Of a stretch of DNA of 54,979 bases, positions 33,620-43,156 are shown one piece after another; position 1 is the first letter of the stretch; each line of letters opens with the position of its first letter. The notes under the pieces were generated by a model, which did no database searches, was not told where the DNA came from, and worked only from the letters and a program-made list of their open reading frames with translations. The position numbers and the translations under genes are program-made. The stretch covers positions 1-54,979 of the forward strand of contig NZ_JAMWYY010000019.1 of the NCBI RefSeq assembly GCF_024305175.1. Reading direction: 5' to 3'. The stretch is from Flavobacterium sp. (GTDB taxonomy: Bacteria; Bacteroidota; Bacteroidia; Flavobacteriales; Flavobacteriaceae).

Positions 33620-36600
33620 TTAACGAACCAAAGCAAAATGCCCTTTTATTTTACGCCCTGTAGCAAATTCAAGCAAAAACCAATAATCGGTAGAAGGAAG
33701 ATTTTCACCATTATAGGTGCCTTCCCACCCCATTTCTTTACCCATATAGCTTTTTATAAGCTTGCCATACCTGTCGAATATCGTAATACGGGCATCGGGA
33801 AAGAAACGGATATAGTCAACATTCCACACTTCGTTAGAACCATCACCGTTTGGTGTAAAAAAGCGGGGGTAATTCAGCACTGGCGCTTCTATGGTAAATG
33901 ACGTGCAGTTGTCTTTAGAGCGTACATATATCGTGTATAATCCGGGTTCTAAGTTTTCAAATATGTTGCTGTCAGAATAGGTAATATTGTCCAGTGAAAA
34001 TTCGAAACCTTCAGGATTGTTTTCCATAGCAATAGTGACAGAATTTTCATTCTCCGTAAAATCAACTATACTCAGGTTATATTCGGTATCAGGTATTGGC
34101 AGTATACCAATAATAAATGGCACTATGCCATAGCCAAAACATCCTTCAGTATTCTCCAGCCGTGCCCATATCTCTTCATTAAAATAAGGTTCTGAGTTTA
34201 TATAAAAACGGGGCAGGGGGTTAATTCCGTTCTCAGCATCCTGCTCACTTGCATGATAAGTAATTGCTGCACTTGTATTGCCATCCCTAACAAGCTCGTT
34301 GTTTTGCCAAAGGTCAAATATCTGCAAACCGTTTCCTTCAAAATCACATAACAGTAAATCCTGTGGTGTTCCGGTGGGAATGGTATATTCTATATTTAAA
34401 GGGAATGATGTTGTAATATAACATCCTGCAAGTGTATTCTCCATCCGTACATATACAGTTTGCGGATTTGCAGTGTTAGCGTAAGCCATTGGGTTCTCAA
34501 TTTCATTACCTCCGGTTTCCGCATCCTGGCTTGTGGTATGGTAGGTAATGGCAATATCCTGCTGGCTGCCGGTAAACATTTCTTCATAAATTGTAATGTC
34601 AAACAAAGTAGAAACATCGTTTACTCCGTCATCATCACATTTAGTGATGCCAAGTGTAATATTATCAGGGTTATGCAAAACAGGTGCAGTAAAAACATTT
34701 ATAGTAAAATATGTAATTTCATAACAGCTGCCATTCAATACTTCATAACGTGCCCATATATATTCGGGTGTAAATGCAGCCGAATTCTGGTATTGACTGC
34801 CTAAAGCATTGGTGCCGTTTTGTGCATCCTGTTCAGAGGCATAATAACTGATAACAGCTTGGCTATTGCCATTGGCTACAGCACTGTTATTTTGGGAAAG
34901 GTCGAAAACCGCAAAGCCTGTTTCGCTGCAACCGTAAAGATTTTGAGGTGTGCCTGCGCCCGGTATAACCTCCAGGATAAAAGAACTTGTAACAGAACAT
35001 CCGGTTGCACCGTTAGTTGCCATTATATGTATAAGTTGCAGATTTTGAGTATTGGTATAACTTTCAGGATTTGCAATCGGGTTTGGTGAAGGGCTTCCAT
35101 TTACATCCTCATAGTAGGTAAAAGTAATCCCCTGCTGGTTTCCTGAAAGCAGGGCTTCATTAGCGGTAATATCAAACACAGCTATACCATCCTCATCACC
35201 CACATTATCGCAGGTTGTTATTGTAGGCAGCGTTTGCCCCGGTACATTAAACTGCGGGGGCTGTACCGGAGTAATGGTAAAACTCGTAAAATCGGTGCAG
35301 CCTTCGGCAGCCTTATCCAGTCTTGCCCATATTGTTTGTGTCGCAAATGCTGTTGTATTTTCATAAAGGGAGCTTATACTGTTCTCCTGCTCCTGTGCAT
35401 CCTGTAACGATGAGTAATAACTTACCTGTGCATTGGTACTGCCATTGGCAACAGCTGCATCGTTAACAGAGAGGTCAAATACAGCTATACCATCGTCATC
35501 GCAAAGGCTCAGGTTTTGCGGTGTTCCCGCCCCGGGGCTGACAGTAATCGTAAAAGTACTTGTAGTATAACAGCCAGTAAAGCTGTTTTCTATTTTTATA
35601 TGTATGGTTTGCGGATTAAAAACATTGGTGTATTGTTCAGGAAAAGCTATCGGGTTGGGTGCGGGCAGGCCTGCCATATCTTCATAATATTTAAAGAGGA
35701 TATTTTCCTGATTCCCCACCATGGCATTCTCATTAATTGTCAGGTCAAATATTCTAAACCCATCCGCAGAGCCGTCATTGTCACAAAGCAACAGGTTAGG
35801 GGGCAGGTTGCCTTCAGTAGCAAACACAGGTATATATTGCGGATTGATGGTAAAAGTTGCAAAATCAACACAACCCTCATCAGCCTTATCCAGCCTTGCC
35901 CATATAGTTTGCTGCTGGTAAGGCACTAAGTTTTGATATAAAGGGCCTATACTGTTAGTGGCTGATTCGGCTTCATCCTGAGAGGCATAATAGCTCACAA
36001 CAGCATTAAGGCTTCCGTTTGCAGCAGCAATATCATTTTCTGCAAGGTTAAAGGTGGTAATGCCATCATCATCACAAGCATATAAATCCTGCAGGTTGCC
36101 TATGCCTGGTGTAACTGCAACAGTATACGTCAGGTTCGAGAAACAGCCCGTAACCACATCTGCCATTCGCATGTAAATGGTTTGTACAGGTTCTGTGTTG
36201 ATGAATGCCTGCGGATTTTGCAGCGCGTTATCGCCCGTTAACATGTCATTTTCAGAAAGGTGGTAGGTAAGGGCCACACCCGTTTGTGAACCGATAAACA
36301 TTTCCTGGTAAGCCGTTAGGTCGAATACAGATTTGCCGTCTGCAATGCCGTCATTATCGCATTGCACCATATCCAGCGGAATATTATCAGGATTATTAAA
36401 AACAGGTATATCATGAAATGTGGCACTGCCTGTCCATTCAATAGAAAAGTTAGACGCCCCGTGCGGCCTGTCGATAATCAGGTAGTAAATATCCCCATCA
36501 TTTACATCCATCCACTGCACGAAAGAGTTTCCGTTTGGCCCCAGCCCTTCCGAAACATCAGTTTCAGTGTCGTTCATCCCGGTGGTGTTGTAGCTTAGCC

Positions 36601-36955
36601 CTGCGGCAAGGGGGTTGGTTGTAGAGCAGCGTATGGCAGTACCCAGGCTGCTACAGGCGGCATCGGGACCGAATATCCAGAAATCGAAATCTACAACAAG
36701 GTCGTCAATTTCTTCGGGGGTAAGGGTAAAGCCAAGTGTGCCGCCCTCCTTAATCATGATCTTCAGCCACAGGCTGTTATTTTCGGCACTGAAACAGGCA
36801 TTTGGCCCGAGTTCCTGTACGCCTATGCCTGTTGCATTAAGGCCGTAGTAGTCGTCATTTCCGCACACAATAATTGCGTCCGGGCAATCGCTTTGAGCGT
36901 AGAGGCTGCCGGACGTTAAAATGCACAACCATAAAAGGCGGAAAATACATTTCAC
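33620..36955 (-). CDS. T9SS type B adhesin-like protein with eight repeats in A-B pairs
   Basis: 1111 residues. It starts with GTG at 36953-36955 (no in-frame ATG nearby) and has a signal peptide MKCIFRLLWLCILTSGSLYA. After an N-terminal beta-domain of about 180 residues, eight repeats of about 80-90 residues run from Cys199 to about residue 945. They alternate in two subtypes: a longer one (CDNDGIADG..FDL, then VALTYH or ITFTYYEDVNGSPSPNP, ending in TGCY) and a shorter one (CDDDGI.FDL, AVANGSTNAQVSYYSS, EQEN.I..LYEN, TQTIWARLDKA). A type B (CHU_C) tail of 80 residues (1032-1111) ends the protein. The spacing to its upstream neighbour is 37 bases, so it is cotranscribed with it. Confidence 0.92.
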   Translation of the reverse strand: MKCIFRLLWLCILTSGSLYAQSDCPDAIIVCGNDDYYGLNATGIGVQELGPNACFSAENNSLWLKIMIKEGGTLGFTLTPEEIDDLVVDFDFWIFGPDAACSSLGTAIRCSTTNPLAAGLSYNTTGMNDTETDVSEGLGPNGNSFVQWMDVNDGDIYYLIIDRPHGASNFSIEWTGSATFHDIPVFNNPDNIPLDMVQCDNDGIADGKSVFDLTAYQEMFIGSQTGVALTYHLSENDMLTGDNALQNPQAFINTEPVQTIYMRMADVVTGCFSNLTYTVAVTPGIGNLQDLYACDDDGITTFNLAENDIAAANGSLNAVVSYYASQDEAESATNSIGPLYQNLVPYQQQTIWARLDKADEGCVDFATFTINPQYIPVFATEGNLPPNLLLCDNDGSADGFRIFDLTINENAMVGNQENILFKYYEDMAGLPAPNPIAFPEQYTNVFNPQTIHIKIENSFTGCYTTSTFTITVSPGAGTPQNLSLCDDDGIAVFDLSVNDAAVANGSTNAQVSYYSSLQDAQEQENSISSLYENTTAFATQTIWARLDKAAEGCTDFTSFTITPVQPPQFNVPGQTLPTITTCDNVGDEDGIAVFDITANEALLSGNQQGITFTYYEDVNGSPSPNPIANPESYTNTQNLQLIHIMATNGATGCSVTSSFILEVIPGAGTPQNLYGCSETGFAVFDLSQNNSAVANGNSQAVISYYASEQDAQNGTNALGSQYQNSAAFTPEYIWARYEVLNGSCYEITYFTINVFTAPVLHNPDNITLGITKCDDDGVNDVSTLFDITIYEEMFTGSQQDIAITYHTTSQDAETGGNEIENPMAYANTANPQTVYVRMENTLAGCYITTSFPLNIEYTIPTGTPQDLLLCDFEGNGLQIFDLWQNNELVRDGNTSAAITYHASEQDAENGINPLPRFYINSEPYFNEEIWARLENTEGCFGYGIVPFIIGILPIPDTEYNLSIVDFTENENSVTIAMENNPEGFEFSLDNITYSDSNIFENLEPGLYTIYVRSKDNCTSFTIEAPVLNYPRFFTPNGDGSNEVWNVDYIRFFPDARITIFDRYGKLIKSYMGKEMGWEGTYNGENLPSTDYWFLLEFATGRKIKGHFALVR

Positions 36956-36992
36956 GAAAGGATGGCGTTAAATTTTTATAAATATATAAAAA

Positions 36993-39299
36993 TTAACGTA
37001 TTAGCGCAAAATGTCCTTTTACTAATTTTCCGTTTTCGAGTTCAATAACAAACCAGTAGTCGGTAGAGGGTAGTTTATTGCCCTTAAGTGTGCCGTCCCA
37101 TCCGCTGCTGTTACCACGGAAGCCTGCCACAATTTTACCAAAACGGTCAAAAACGGTAACAGTGATACCCGGCCTGTTAAACATGTAGGGTATGCGCCAT
37201 GTTTCGTTAACGCCATCACCGTTTGGTGTAAAGTATTTTGGGTAATCTAAAACGTAAACCGTATCGGTATAAACTCCGCAGCCGTTTTTATCGCGGATAA
37301 AAACAGTATACTCTCCTGCTGCCAGGCCTTCAAAAACGGGAGAGTCCTGATACGTAATACCATTCATGGAATACTCATAATCGCCCGGGCCTTGTGGCAG
37401 TACCGTAACGGTATTGGTGTCGCTTCCGTTAAAATCGTTAATGTCAAATAAAGCGCCAGTGGCTTTCCCTGTTAATATTACACGGTAGGCTTTTGTGCCT
37501 GTACAACCAAAATTATTAGTAACGGTAACGGTATAAGTACCGGGTTCTGTTACAATTATGCGTGGTGTGTTCTGTTCAGGCGTGGTATCCCAACTATAAG
37601 ACGCAAAGCCATTGCCTGCATCAAGTATTATAAAGCCATCCTCACACAGGTAAATCTCTTCCGCTACAGACGGGTCTCCAAAATAGTAAACAATAACGTC
37701 TACCTCTGCAATGCCATAACATTCGCTGCCGTTAAAAATACGGGCATATACCGTTTGCCCTCCGGCTACGGTATTTTCAAAATTCTCAGGGTCAGGTATG
37801 GGGTTAACGGCTTCAAGGGCATCCTGCACGCTAAGGAAATATTGCAGTTGCAGGTTGGCCGGAAGGTTCTGTAGTATTTCAGCATCCCTCTGGGTCAGGT
37901 CGGTTACATAAAAACCGTCGCTGTTATCATCATCGTCGCAGGTTTCTATGGGCTGCGGACTCGTAACGCCATTTGCAGATGTTGCCAGTGTAACCGTGCT
38001 TATTGAGTAGCAGCCATAGCGGTTTTGTACCCTTGCAAAAATTTGCTGGTTAGGTACAGTATTCTCAAAAGAGGTAAGGTTGCCTAAAACATCTATGCCA
38101 TTTTCGGCATTTTCACGGCTGGTGTAGTAATTAACAATCAGGTCCTGGTTGCCATTTGTTACCAGTGTTGTAGCAAGATCAAGATTAAATGTGGTTAGCC
38201 CGTTATTATCGTCATCACACTGAATAAGGGTAGTGTTTACTACCGGTGGCAGTGTTGCGTATTCTATAGTTATTTCGCCTTCTGTAGTGCAGCCTGAGCC
38301 TAAATCTATTGCCACACTATACACACCTTCATCAATTACAGTGTACGTTGCATTAGTTTCCCCGTTTATTGTGCTGCCATTTTTAAACCACTGGTAGCCC
38401 TGTGCATTGGGGTAGCCGGCATCAAGCACAAGGGTTTCATCTGCACACAGCGGATTATCATTTGCGAGAAGCCTGTCCCTGCCCAAATCGGTAACCACAT
38501 CAAAGCTGCCACCGCCTAAAAATATAGCAGAGTCATACCTGTAATTGCCTTCATCAGCAATTACAAGCTTTATGTGATAAAGCACACCAGGAGTAACATT
38601 TGCCTGGGCTGTAAGCACTGTAGTTTGCCCGTTAAAATTCGTTGGGTGTTCGCTGCCGTTAAAAGCGCCGAAATACTCTTCGTTAACCGCAGGGCAGCCA
38701 CCCGGTATTTCGGGGTGTACTGATGTTACCTTTACAGGTGTTTGTGTACCGGGAATTACCGCAAGGTTTTGGTAAGGCCCTGTACTTCCTGCTTCGCGCA
38801 GCAGGAAAGCAAAGCCATCTGAATAGGTACAGGGTGCCGTATCATGATACTCTTCTGAAGAGAGCATGTAATCAAAGCTTATTTTATTACCTAACGGTAT
38901 AAAATCAAATTCAAGTACTGTAGCGTTTACCGAGTTGTTAATGTTAAGTGCCGCCTGAAGGTCTATATCGCCAGGCCAGTTCATACCGCCACCATCATCA
39001 AGCAAAGAGGTATTCGGGCCTTCTGCCCCGATAGCCCTGCCCGTACTGATGATAATACCATTCTGGAACGGGAAAGAAGAGCCGGCTGCCGTAAAGTAGC
39101 CAAAGCTTTGTTCGCCGGTATCATAATTAGCTCCGGATACCGAAAAGTTAGAAACTGATGCACACGGACTGTTTACAAGCACGTCCTGCACCAGTTGCTG
39201 TGCGGTATATGTATCGTTAACCTGAATGTATTGTGCTGATGCTGTTATGTATAGCAGCGAAAAAAATAACGTGTAGTAGTATGACAGCCTTGTTTCCAT
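36993..39299 (-). CDS. T9SS type B adhesin-like protein, choice-of-anchor L domain and two repeats
   Basis: 768 residues. Signal peptide (METRLSYYYTLFFSLLYITASA), then a choice-of-anchor-L type domain at about residues 24-270 (YTAQQLVQDVLVNSPCASVSN, FQNGIIISTGRAIGAEGPN, LEFDFIPLGNKISFDYMLSSEEY). Next come an Ig-like stretch, two repeats of the family described for the neighbours (CDDDNNGLTTFNL, CDDDDNSDGFYVTDL) and a type B (CHU_C) tail with YFTPNGDGVNETWRIPYM and GWDGTLKGNKLPSTDYWF. First gene of the tandem adhesin set. It has a promoter element with consensus spacing, but only 8 bases before the ATG. Confidence 0.92.
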   Translation of the reverse strand: METRLSYYYTLFFSLLYITASAQYIQVNDTYTAQQLVQDVLVNSPCASVSNFSVSGANYDTGEQSFGYFTAAGSSFPFQNGIIISTGRAIGAEGPNTSLLDDGGGMNWPGDIDLQAALNINNSVNATVLEFDFIPLGNKISFDYMLSSEEYHDTAPCTYSDGFAFLLREAGSTGPYQNLAVIPGTQTPVKVTSVHPEIPGGCPAVNEEYFGAFNGSEHPTNFNGQTTVLTAQANVTPGVLYHIKLVIADEGNYRYDSAIFLGGGSFDVVTDLGRDRLLANDNPLCADETLVLDAGYPNAQGYQWFKNGSTINGETNATYTVIDEGVYSVAIDLGSGCTTEGEITIEYATLPPVVNTTLIQCDDDNNGLTTFNLDLATTLVTNGNQDLIVNYYTSRENAENGIDVLGNLTSFENTVPNQQIFARVQNRYGCYSISTVTLATSANGVTSPQPIETCDDDDNSDGFYVTDLTQRDAEILQNLPANLQLQYFLSVQDALEAVNPIPDPENFENTVAGGQTVYARIFNGSECYGIAEVDVIVYYFGDPSVAEEIYLCEDGFIILDAGNGFASYSWDTTPEQNTPRIIVTEPGTYTVTVTNNFGCTGTKAYRVILTGKATGALFDINDFNGSDTNTVTVLPQGPGDYEYSMNGITYQDSPVFEGLAAGEYTVFIRDKNGCGVYTDTVYVLDYPKYFTPNGDGVNETWRIPYMFNRPGITVTVFDRFGKIVAGFRGNSSGWDGTLKGNKLPSTDYWFVIELENGKLVKGHFALIR

Positions 39300-39307
39300 A
39301 GCGGCTG

Positions 39308-39336
39308 CAAAGATACTACAAATCTCTCTTTTTCAA
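39308..39336 (-). promoter_or_regulatory. Promoter of the adhesin-like gene cluster
   Basis: On the minus strand TTG, 18 bases, TATCTTTG: both parts of the Bacteroidota consensus with correct spacing. The element ends 8 bases before ATG 39299, so the transcript would be nearly leaderless. Confidence 0.5.
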
Positions 39337-40155
39337 TATTCTGTAAGACATAAAAATAAAGAATGCCGTCCAGAATATCACAATTAACACTTCATACCAA
39401 TGTGTGCCGTAGTACTTTTCGTTCACTGTGCCCGAGTTGAGGTTCTCTAATGCTTTGTAGGCCTGAAAACGGGTAAAAGGTTCTTTTATTAAATTATACA
39501 TCGCTTCCAGCGGGAAGAAGCCCATAATGCTGTCGGTTATCTCACCGTCTTTAATTATTTTCCAGCGCAGCAGGCCATAAATAATCCATTCTGCAACTTT
39601 CCACAGCAATATAAAACCTATTGCAAATGCCGAGCGTTTTATTAATATACCTGCAAACAGGCAGAAAGAGAAAAAGGCAACCAGCTTTATAAAATACCAA
39701 AGTATATAACTTACATCTGTAAAAACTATAGATATTTCTGTATAAGAAGAAAAGCTGTAGCCAAGCAGTAACGACATAATAAAAATGAAGATAGTAGAAG
39801 CTGTAGCAAATAAAACTACTGTAAGGAATTTTGAGAGCACAAATTCTTTTTTGCTCATCCCATCTATCAGGTTTTGTTTTAAGGTGCCGTAAGTATATTC
39901 GTTAGACATCATCGAAACGATAACCAATGCTAAGAACAGTTTAAGTACAGCGGCAATAAAGGTGTTAAAATGCCAGATATAAGGAAAATTAAAGATACCC
40001 TGGTCGGCAAGGCGGAAATCTATCCCTATTATTTTAAAGTTGACTGAAGCAAGCAGCGCTATAAAGGAGAGCAGTACAAAATAACCGATTATGAGTACTT
40101 TGCTTGCCCTGTTTTTCCAGAGTTTTTGCAGTTCTATAGTTAAAAGGCGTTTCAT
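39316..40155 (-). CDS. ABC-2 type transporter permease
   Basis: 279 residues, six or seven hydrophobic segments in the ABC-2 layout: a first helix (KVLIIGYFVLLSFIALLA), a large loop with IWHFNTFIAAVLKLFLALVIVSMMSNEYTYGTLKQNLIDGMSKKEF (the amphipathic coupling region of ABC-2 permeases), then four more helices. It is the membrane half of the exporter whose ATPase is encoded 11 bases upstream. Substrate unknown. The promoter of the downstream adhesin cluster overlaps its 3' end. Confidence 0.85.
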   Translation of the reverse strand: MKRLLTIELQKLWKNRASKVLIIGYFVLLSFIALLASVNFKIIGIDFRLADQGIFNFPYIWHFNTFIAAVLKLFLALVIVSMMSNEYTYGTLKQNLIDGMSKKEFVLSKFLTVVLFATASTIFIFIMSLLLGYSFSSYTEISIVFTDVSYILWYFIKLVAFFSFCLFAGILIKRSAFAIGFILLWKVAEWIIYGLLRWKIIKDGEITDSIMGFFPLEAMYNLIKEPFTRFQAYKALENLNSGTVNEKYYGTHWYEVLIVIFWTAFFIFMSYRILKKRDL

Positions 40156-40166
40156 TTATTTTAGTG

Positions 40167-41078
40167 TTATTGGTTAGTGGTGGCGGTGTTAGATGTAAGC
40201 TGGATAAACTGCTCTTCTAGGCTGTACCTGCGCAGTATAAGGTGTTCTGCGCAAATGCCCTTTTCAAAAAGGTAGCGGTTCAGTTCGCTGCCACTTAGCG
40301 GCGCGTTAAGGTATGCAAGCAGCTTGTCTTCGTTCTGCTCTGTAGCTGTAATGGCAGGGTGCCCTTCCAATGCGCTTTTAAGCGTAAGCATATCGGCAGC
40401 TTTGAGTTCATAAAAGCCTTCATTAGCTGTCATTCCGCTAACGGTGCCGGTATAAAGCACTTCACCACGGCGCATTACCACAACGTGGCTGCACACTTTT
40501 TCTACCTCGTCCAGCAGGTGAGAGGCAAGCAATATAGTAGTGCCGGTGGCGGCAATGTGTTTTATAATGTCTCTTATCTGGCGAATGCCCTGCGGATCGA
40601 GTCCATTGGTAGGCTCATCCAGTATCAGTATCTCAGGGTCGTTTAAAAGGGCAGAGGCTATTGCCAGCCTTTGCTTCATACCCAAAGAATAGGTGCGGAA
40701 CTTACTGTCTTTTCTTTCCAGCAGCCCGACAATGTCCAGCTTTTCATCTACTTTGCTGTAGGGTATGCCTTTAATGTCGCATACCAGTTTAAGGTTTTGG
40801 TAAGCGGTCATATACGGGTAAAAGTTGGGGCGCTCTATAATGGCACCAACCTTTTTTAATGCGCTATGGGTATCTAGCCTGCCGCCAAACCAACTGTAAT
40901 TGCCGGATGTTTTGTTTACAACATTAAGTATAATGCCAAGTGTGGTCGATTTTCCGCTGCCGTTCGGGCCGAGTATGCCGTAAACATTACCTTTTTTGAT
41001 TTCGAAAGAGGCATTTTTTACAGCGTGTACTGCGCCATACCTTTTATCGAGGTTATTGATGGTTAAAATAGTATCCAA
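40167..41078 (-). CDS. ABC transporter ATP-binding protein (exporter type)
   Basis: 303 residues. Walker A GPNGSGKST (37-45), signature YSLGMKQRLAIASAL, Walker B EILILDEPTNGLDPQG, H-loop LLASHLLDEVE. The LGMKQ signature and the C-terminal 80-residue regulatory extension (VSGMTANEGFYELKAADML...) are typical of ABC-2/NatA-type exporters. It is cotranscribed with the ABC-2 permease. Confidence 0.92.
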   Translation of the reverse strand: MDTILTINNLDKRYGAVHAVKNASFEIKKGNVYGILGPNGSGKSTTLGIILNVVNKTSGNYSWFGGRLDTHSALKKVGAIIERPNFYPYMTAYQNLKLVCDIKGIPYSKVDEKLDIVGLLERKDSKFRTYSLGMKQRLAIASALLNDPEILILDEPTNGLDPQGIRQIRDIIKHIAATGTTILLASHLLDEVEKVCSHVVVMRRGEVLYTGTVSGMTANEGFYELKAADMLTLKSALEGHPAITATEQNEDKLLAYLNAPLSGSELNRYLFEKGICAEHLILRRYSLEEQFIQLTSNTATTNQ

Positions 41079-41162
41079 AATAAGATTGTTATAGTTTGTT
41101 ACTTATTTTGACGACCAATACCCGATAATGTTACGCAATTTTATTTTTTAAAGAAAAGAATG

Positions 41163-43025
41163 TTATTCATAAGGTACTGTCACCGGTTTGCCAATCTGGT
41201 AATTCGGCAATAGTATATCATCATTTTTAAGGGTGTTGGTTTGCAGGATATTAGTGCCCTGGCCGGGTATAGAGGGGAAATAGGCTAATGACAACTGAAA
41301 GCTGTTAAAAACGAGATAGTCATTGTAAATTAGCAAACCCACACCAATTTTAGAGTAGATCCGGCTTTTGTAAAGGTCATGATGATTGTCGCCGATAACA
41401 CCCATTGTAAAGCTGGCAAAGGGGTTAAGCCTGAAGCCGGATAAATTCCACGGGGAATACGACTGTGTCTGGAAAGTGAGCATCAGTTTTTTTGTGCCGA
41501 GGGTAGTGCGGCTGTCAAAGCCGGTTATGCCTGTATTACCGTTAAGGTTAAGCTGGTCTTTTATAATAGGCATACGGTTATAACCCAATACCAGCACCGG
41601 TTTTATAAAGTGCCTGAAACGCCAGTTACCCCAGTCGCGCACGTTACTGAAGTATAACATATCCAGCCTGAAAACCGTTTGCTGAAGTTCTTCATCATAC
41701 AGGAAGGAACCAACCTCTGCATTGGCACTCAGGTACCCCCATTTATACAGGTTACCAAAGGCATAACGTGCGCCGAGATAGAGCCGGTGCTCAAAGTTTT
41801 TATCCTGCCGACCGAAAGTAACCGAATATAGTTTACCTATCGGTATATCTTCTACAATGTCATAATTAAAGAGGTATTTGTCCTGCACAAACTTACGTGA
41901 GGTAACACCCACGCTTGCCAGGTAAAGCTTTTCATCCGAATAAAAATTGATAGAGTCATAAACTGCCGAAGGCCTTTCTTTAAAGCTCTGGTTAAAGTAG
42001 CGACCGGTGGTAATGAGGTTCGTGGTGCGGTCTTCTTCGGTAAAGCCTTTAAATATTTTAAACGAATAACCTGCCCAGTAGTCCTGCGCTTCCGATTTAC
42101 GGTTATGCATTGCCCAGACACCCTGCACATCAGGCAGCGAATCGCGAACCAGCCTTTCTTCCATATAAACACCTCCGGCCCAGCGTGTAAAAGGTGAGAA
42201 GAACTGCCGCTGCACCCCAACGCTTTTAAGTGAATTGTCGCTGCGCCATATCTGGTAAATAATTTCGGCGTCTATGTAAGTATTTACAATATTGGGTACC
42301 CTGTAGCGTGCCAGGTATGAGGTTTCTCCGGTATTGAAACGCTTGTCGAAATCGTTTTCAAATTCATGCCCGAGCCCGAAAAAATTACGCTCTGTAACTT
42401 CTAAGCGTGTGCCAGTACCGGAGGCAGAACCATTTGGTATAAGGCTCCATGAGTCGAGCACCCTAACATAAATATCTATCGAATCTTTGCTGTTGGCTAT
42501 GGGTACTGGCTTTATATCTACCCTGCGGGTGTAACGCTGTGTACGGATAAGGCGTTCTGATTCTTCCACGAGCAGGGAGTCGAGCCTTTCGTTCTGTTTA
42601 AACAGCAGCAGGTTACGTATGGTAAACTCTTTTGTTTTGAGGTGGATGCTGTTACCAACATTTTCAAGCCATGTATCGGGCAGGCGGGTAGTATCGGATA
42701 TAGAATAGCCGAAAGGGTCAAGCGTTTGTATCTTTATATTACGTATTATGCGGCCTTCATAATTTTGGTAATTGCTTTGCATTTCGGGCGTGCGCTGTTT
42801 TTCTTTTTTCCTGTTGTTAGAGGGAGATTTCTCTTTTACCGGCTTAAAAATAAGCTTATGCACAAATTTGGTAAACTTGCTGCGCTTAGAATAGTCCTGT
42901 ATACTTTTATACATGGCATCGCGCTTTTCTTTTACCGAATCTTTTTGTGCAGGGTTATTTTGTGCAGCCACAGGGACCGTGCACCACAACAGCAGCAGTA
43001 ACAGCAGCTTTATCCTCAAATACAT
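41163..43025 (-). CDS. Outer-membrane beta-barrel protein with POTRA-like domain
   Basis: 620 residues. Signal peptide (MYLRIKLLLLLLLWCTVPVAA), a charged linker (KREKSPSNNRKKEKQRTP), a POTRA-like segment (GRIIRNIKIQTLDPFGYS...RLPDTWLENVGNSIHLKTKEFTIRNLLLFKQNERLD, about 90-165) and a C-terminal half of alternating aromatic strands ending QIGKPVTVPYE. The layout is that of a BamA/TamA-related barrel, with a single recognisable POTRA, not of TonB receptors. Exact job unknown. It lies 84 bases upstream of the ABC exporter on the same strand; a joint function in envelope transport is possible but not shown. Confidence 0.75.
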   Translation of the reverse strand: MYLRIKLLLLLLLWCTVPVAAQNNPAQKDSVKEKRDAMYKSIQDYSKRSKFTKFVHKLIFKPVKEKSPSNNRKKEKQRTPEMQSNYQNYEGRIIRNIKIQTLDPFGYSISDTTRLPDTWLENVGNSIHLKTKEFTIRNLLLFKQNERLDSLLVEESERLIRTQRYTRRVDIKPVPIANSKDSIDIYVRVLDSWSLIPNGSASGTGTRLEVTERNFFGLGHEFENDFDKRFNTGETSYLARYRVPNIVNTYIDAEIIYQIWRSDNSLKSVGVQRQFFSPFTRWAGGVYMEERLVRDSLPDVQGVWAMHNRKSEAQDYWAGYSFKIFKGFTEEDRTTNLITTGRYFNQSFKERPSAVYDSINFYSDEKLYLASVGVTSRKFVQDKYLFNYDIVEDIPIGKLYSVTFGRQDKNFEHRLYLGARYAFGNLYKWGYLSANAEVGSFLYDEELQQTVFRLDMLYFSNVRDWGNWRFRHFIKPVLVLGYNRMPIIKDQLNLNGNTGITGFDSRTTLGTKKLMLTFQTQSYSPWNLSGFRLNPFASFTMGVIGDNHHDLYKSRIYSKIGVGLLIYNDYLVFNSFQLSLAYFPSIPGQGTNILQTNTLKNDDILLPNYQIGKPVTVPYE

Positions 43026-43111
43026 TTTACGCCTCCTCTTCTTAGCTATAGTTTTCTGACGAAGTAACGTAAAAAATCAGTATTTAATGTAAGATTTATC
43101 ATGCGTTTAAC

Positions 43112-43139
43112 AAAAAAGGAGCCAAATGGCTCCTTTTTA
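43112..43139 (-). terminator. Terminator after the nucleoid-associated protein gene
   Basis: Stem AAAAAGGAGCC/GGCTCCTTTTT around AAAT; a T run follows on the minus strand. Confidence 0.8.
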
Positions 43140-43156
43140 ACTGGCAGTATTGCATA

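Noticed and set aside
33620..39299. CRISPR array or satellite DNA suggested by the repeated blocks
   Set aside because: The repeats are about 80-90 codons long, stay in frame and vary in sequence; they are protein repeats.
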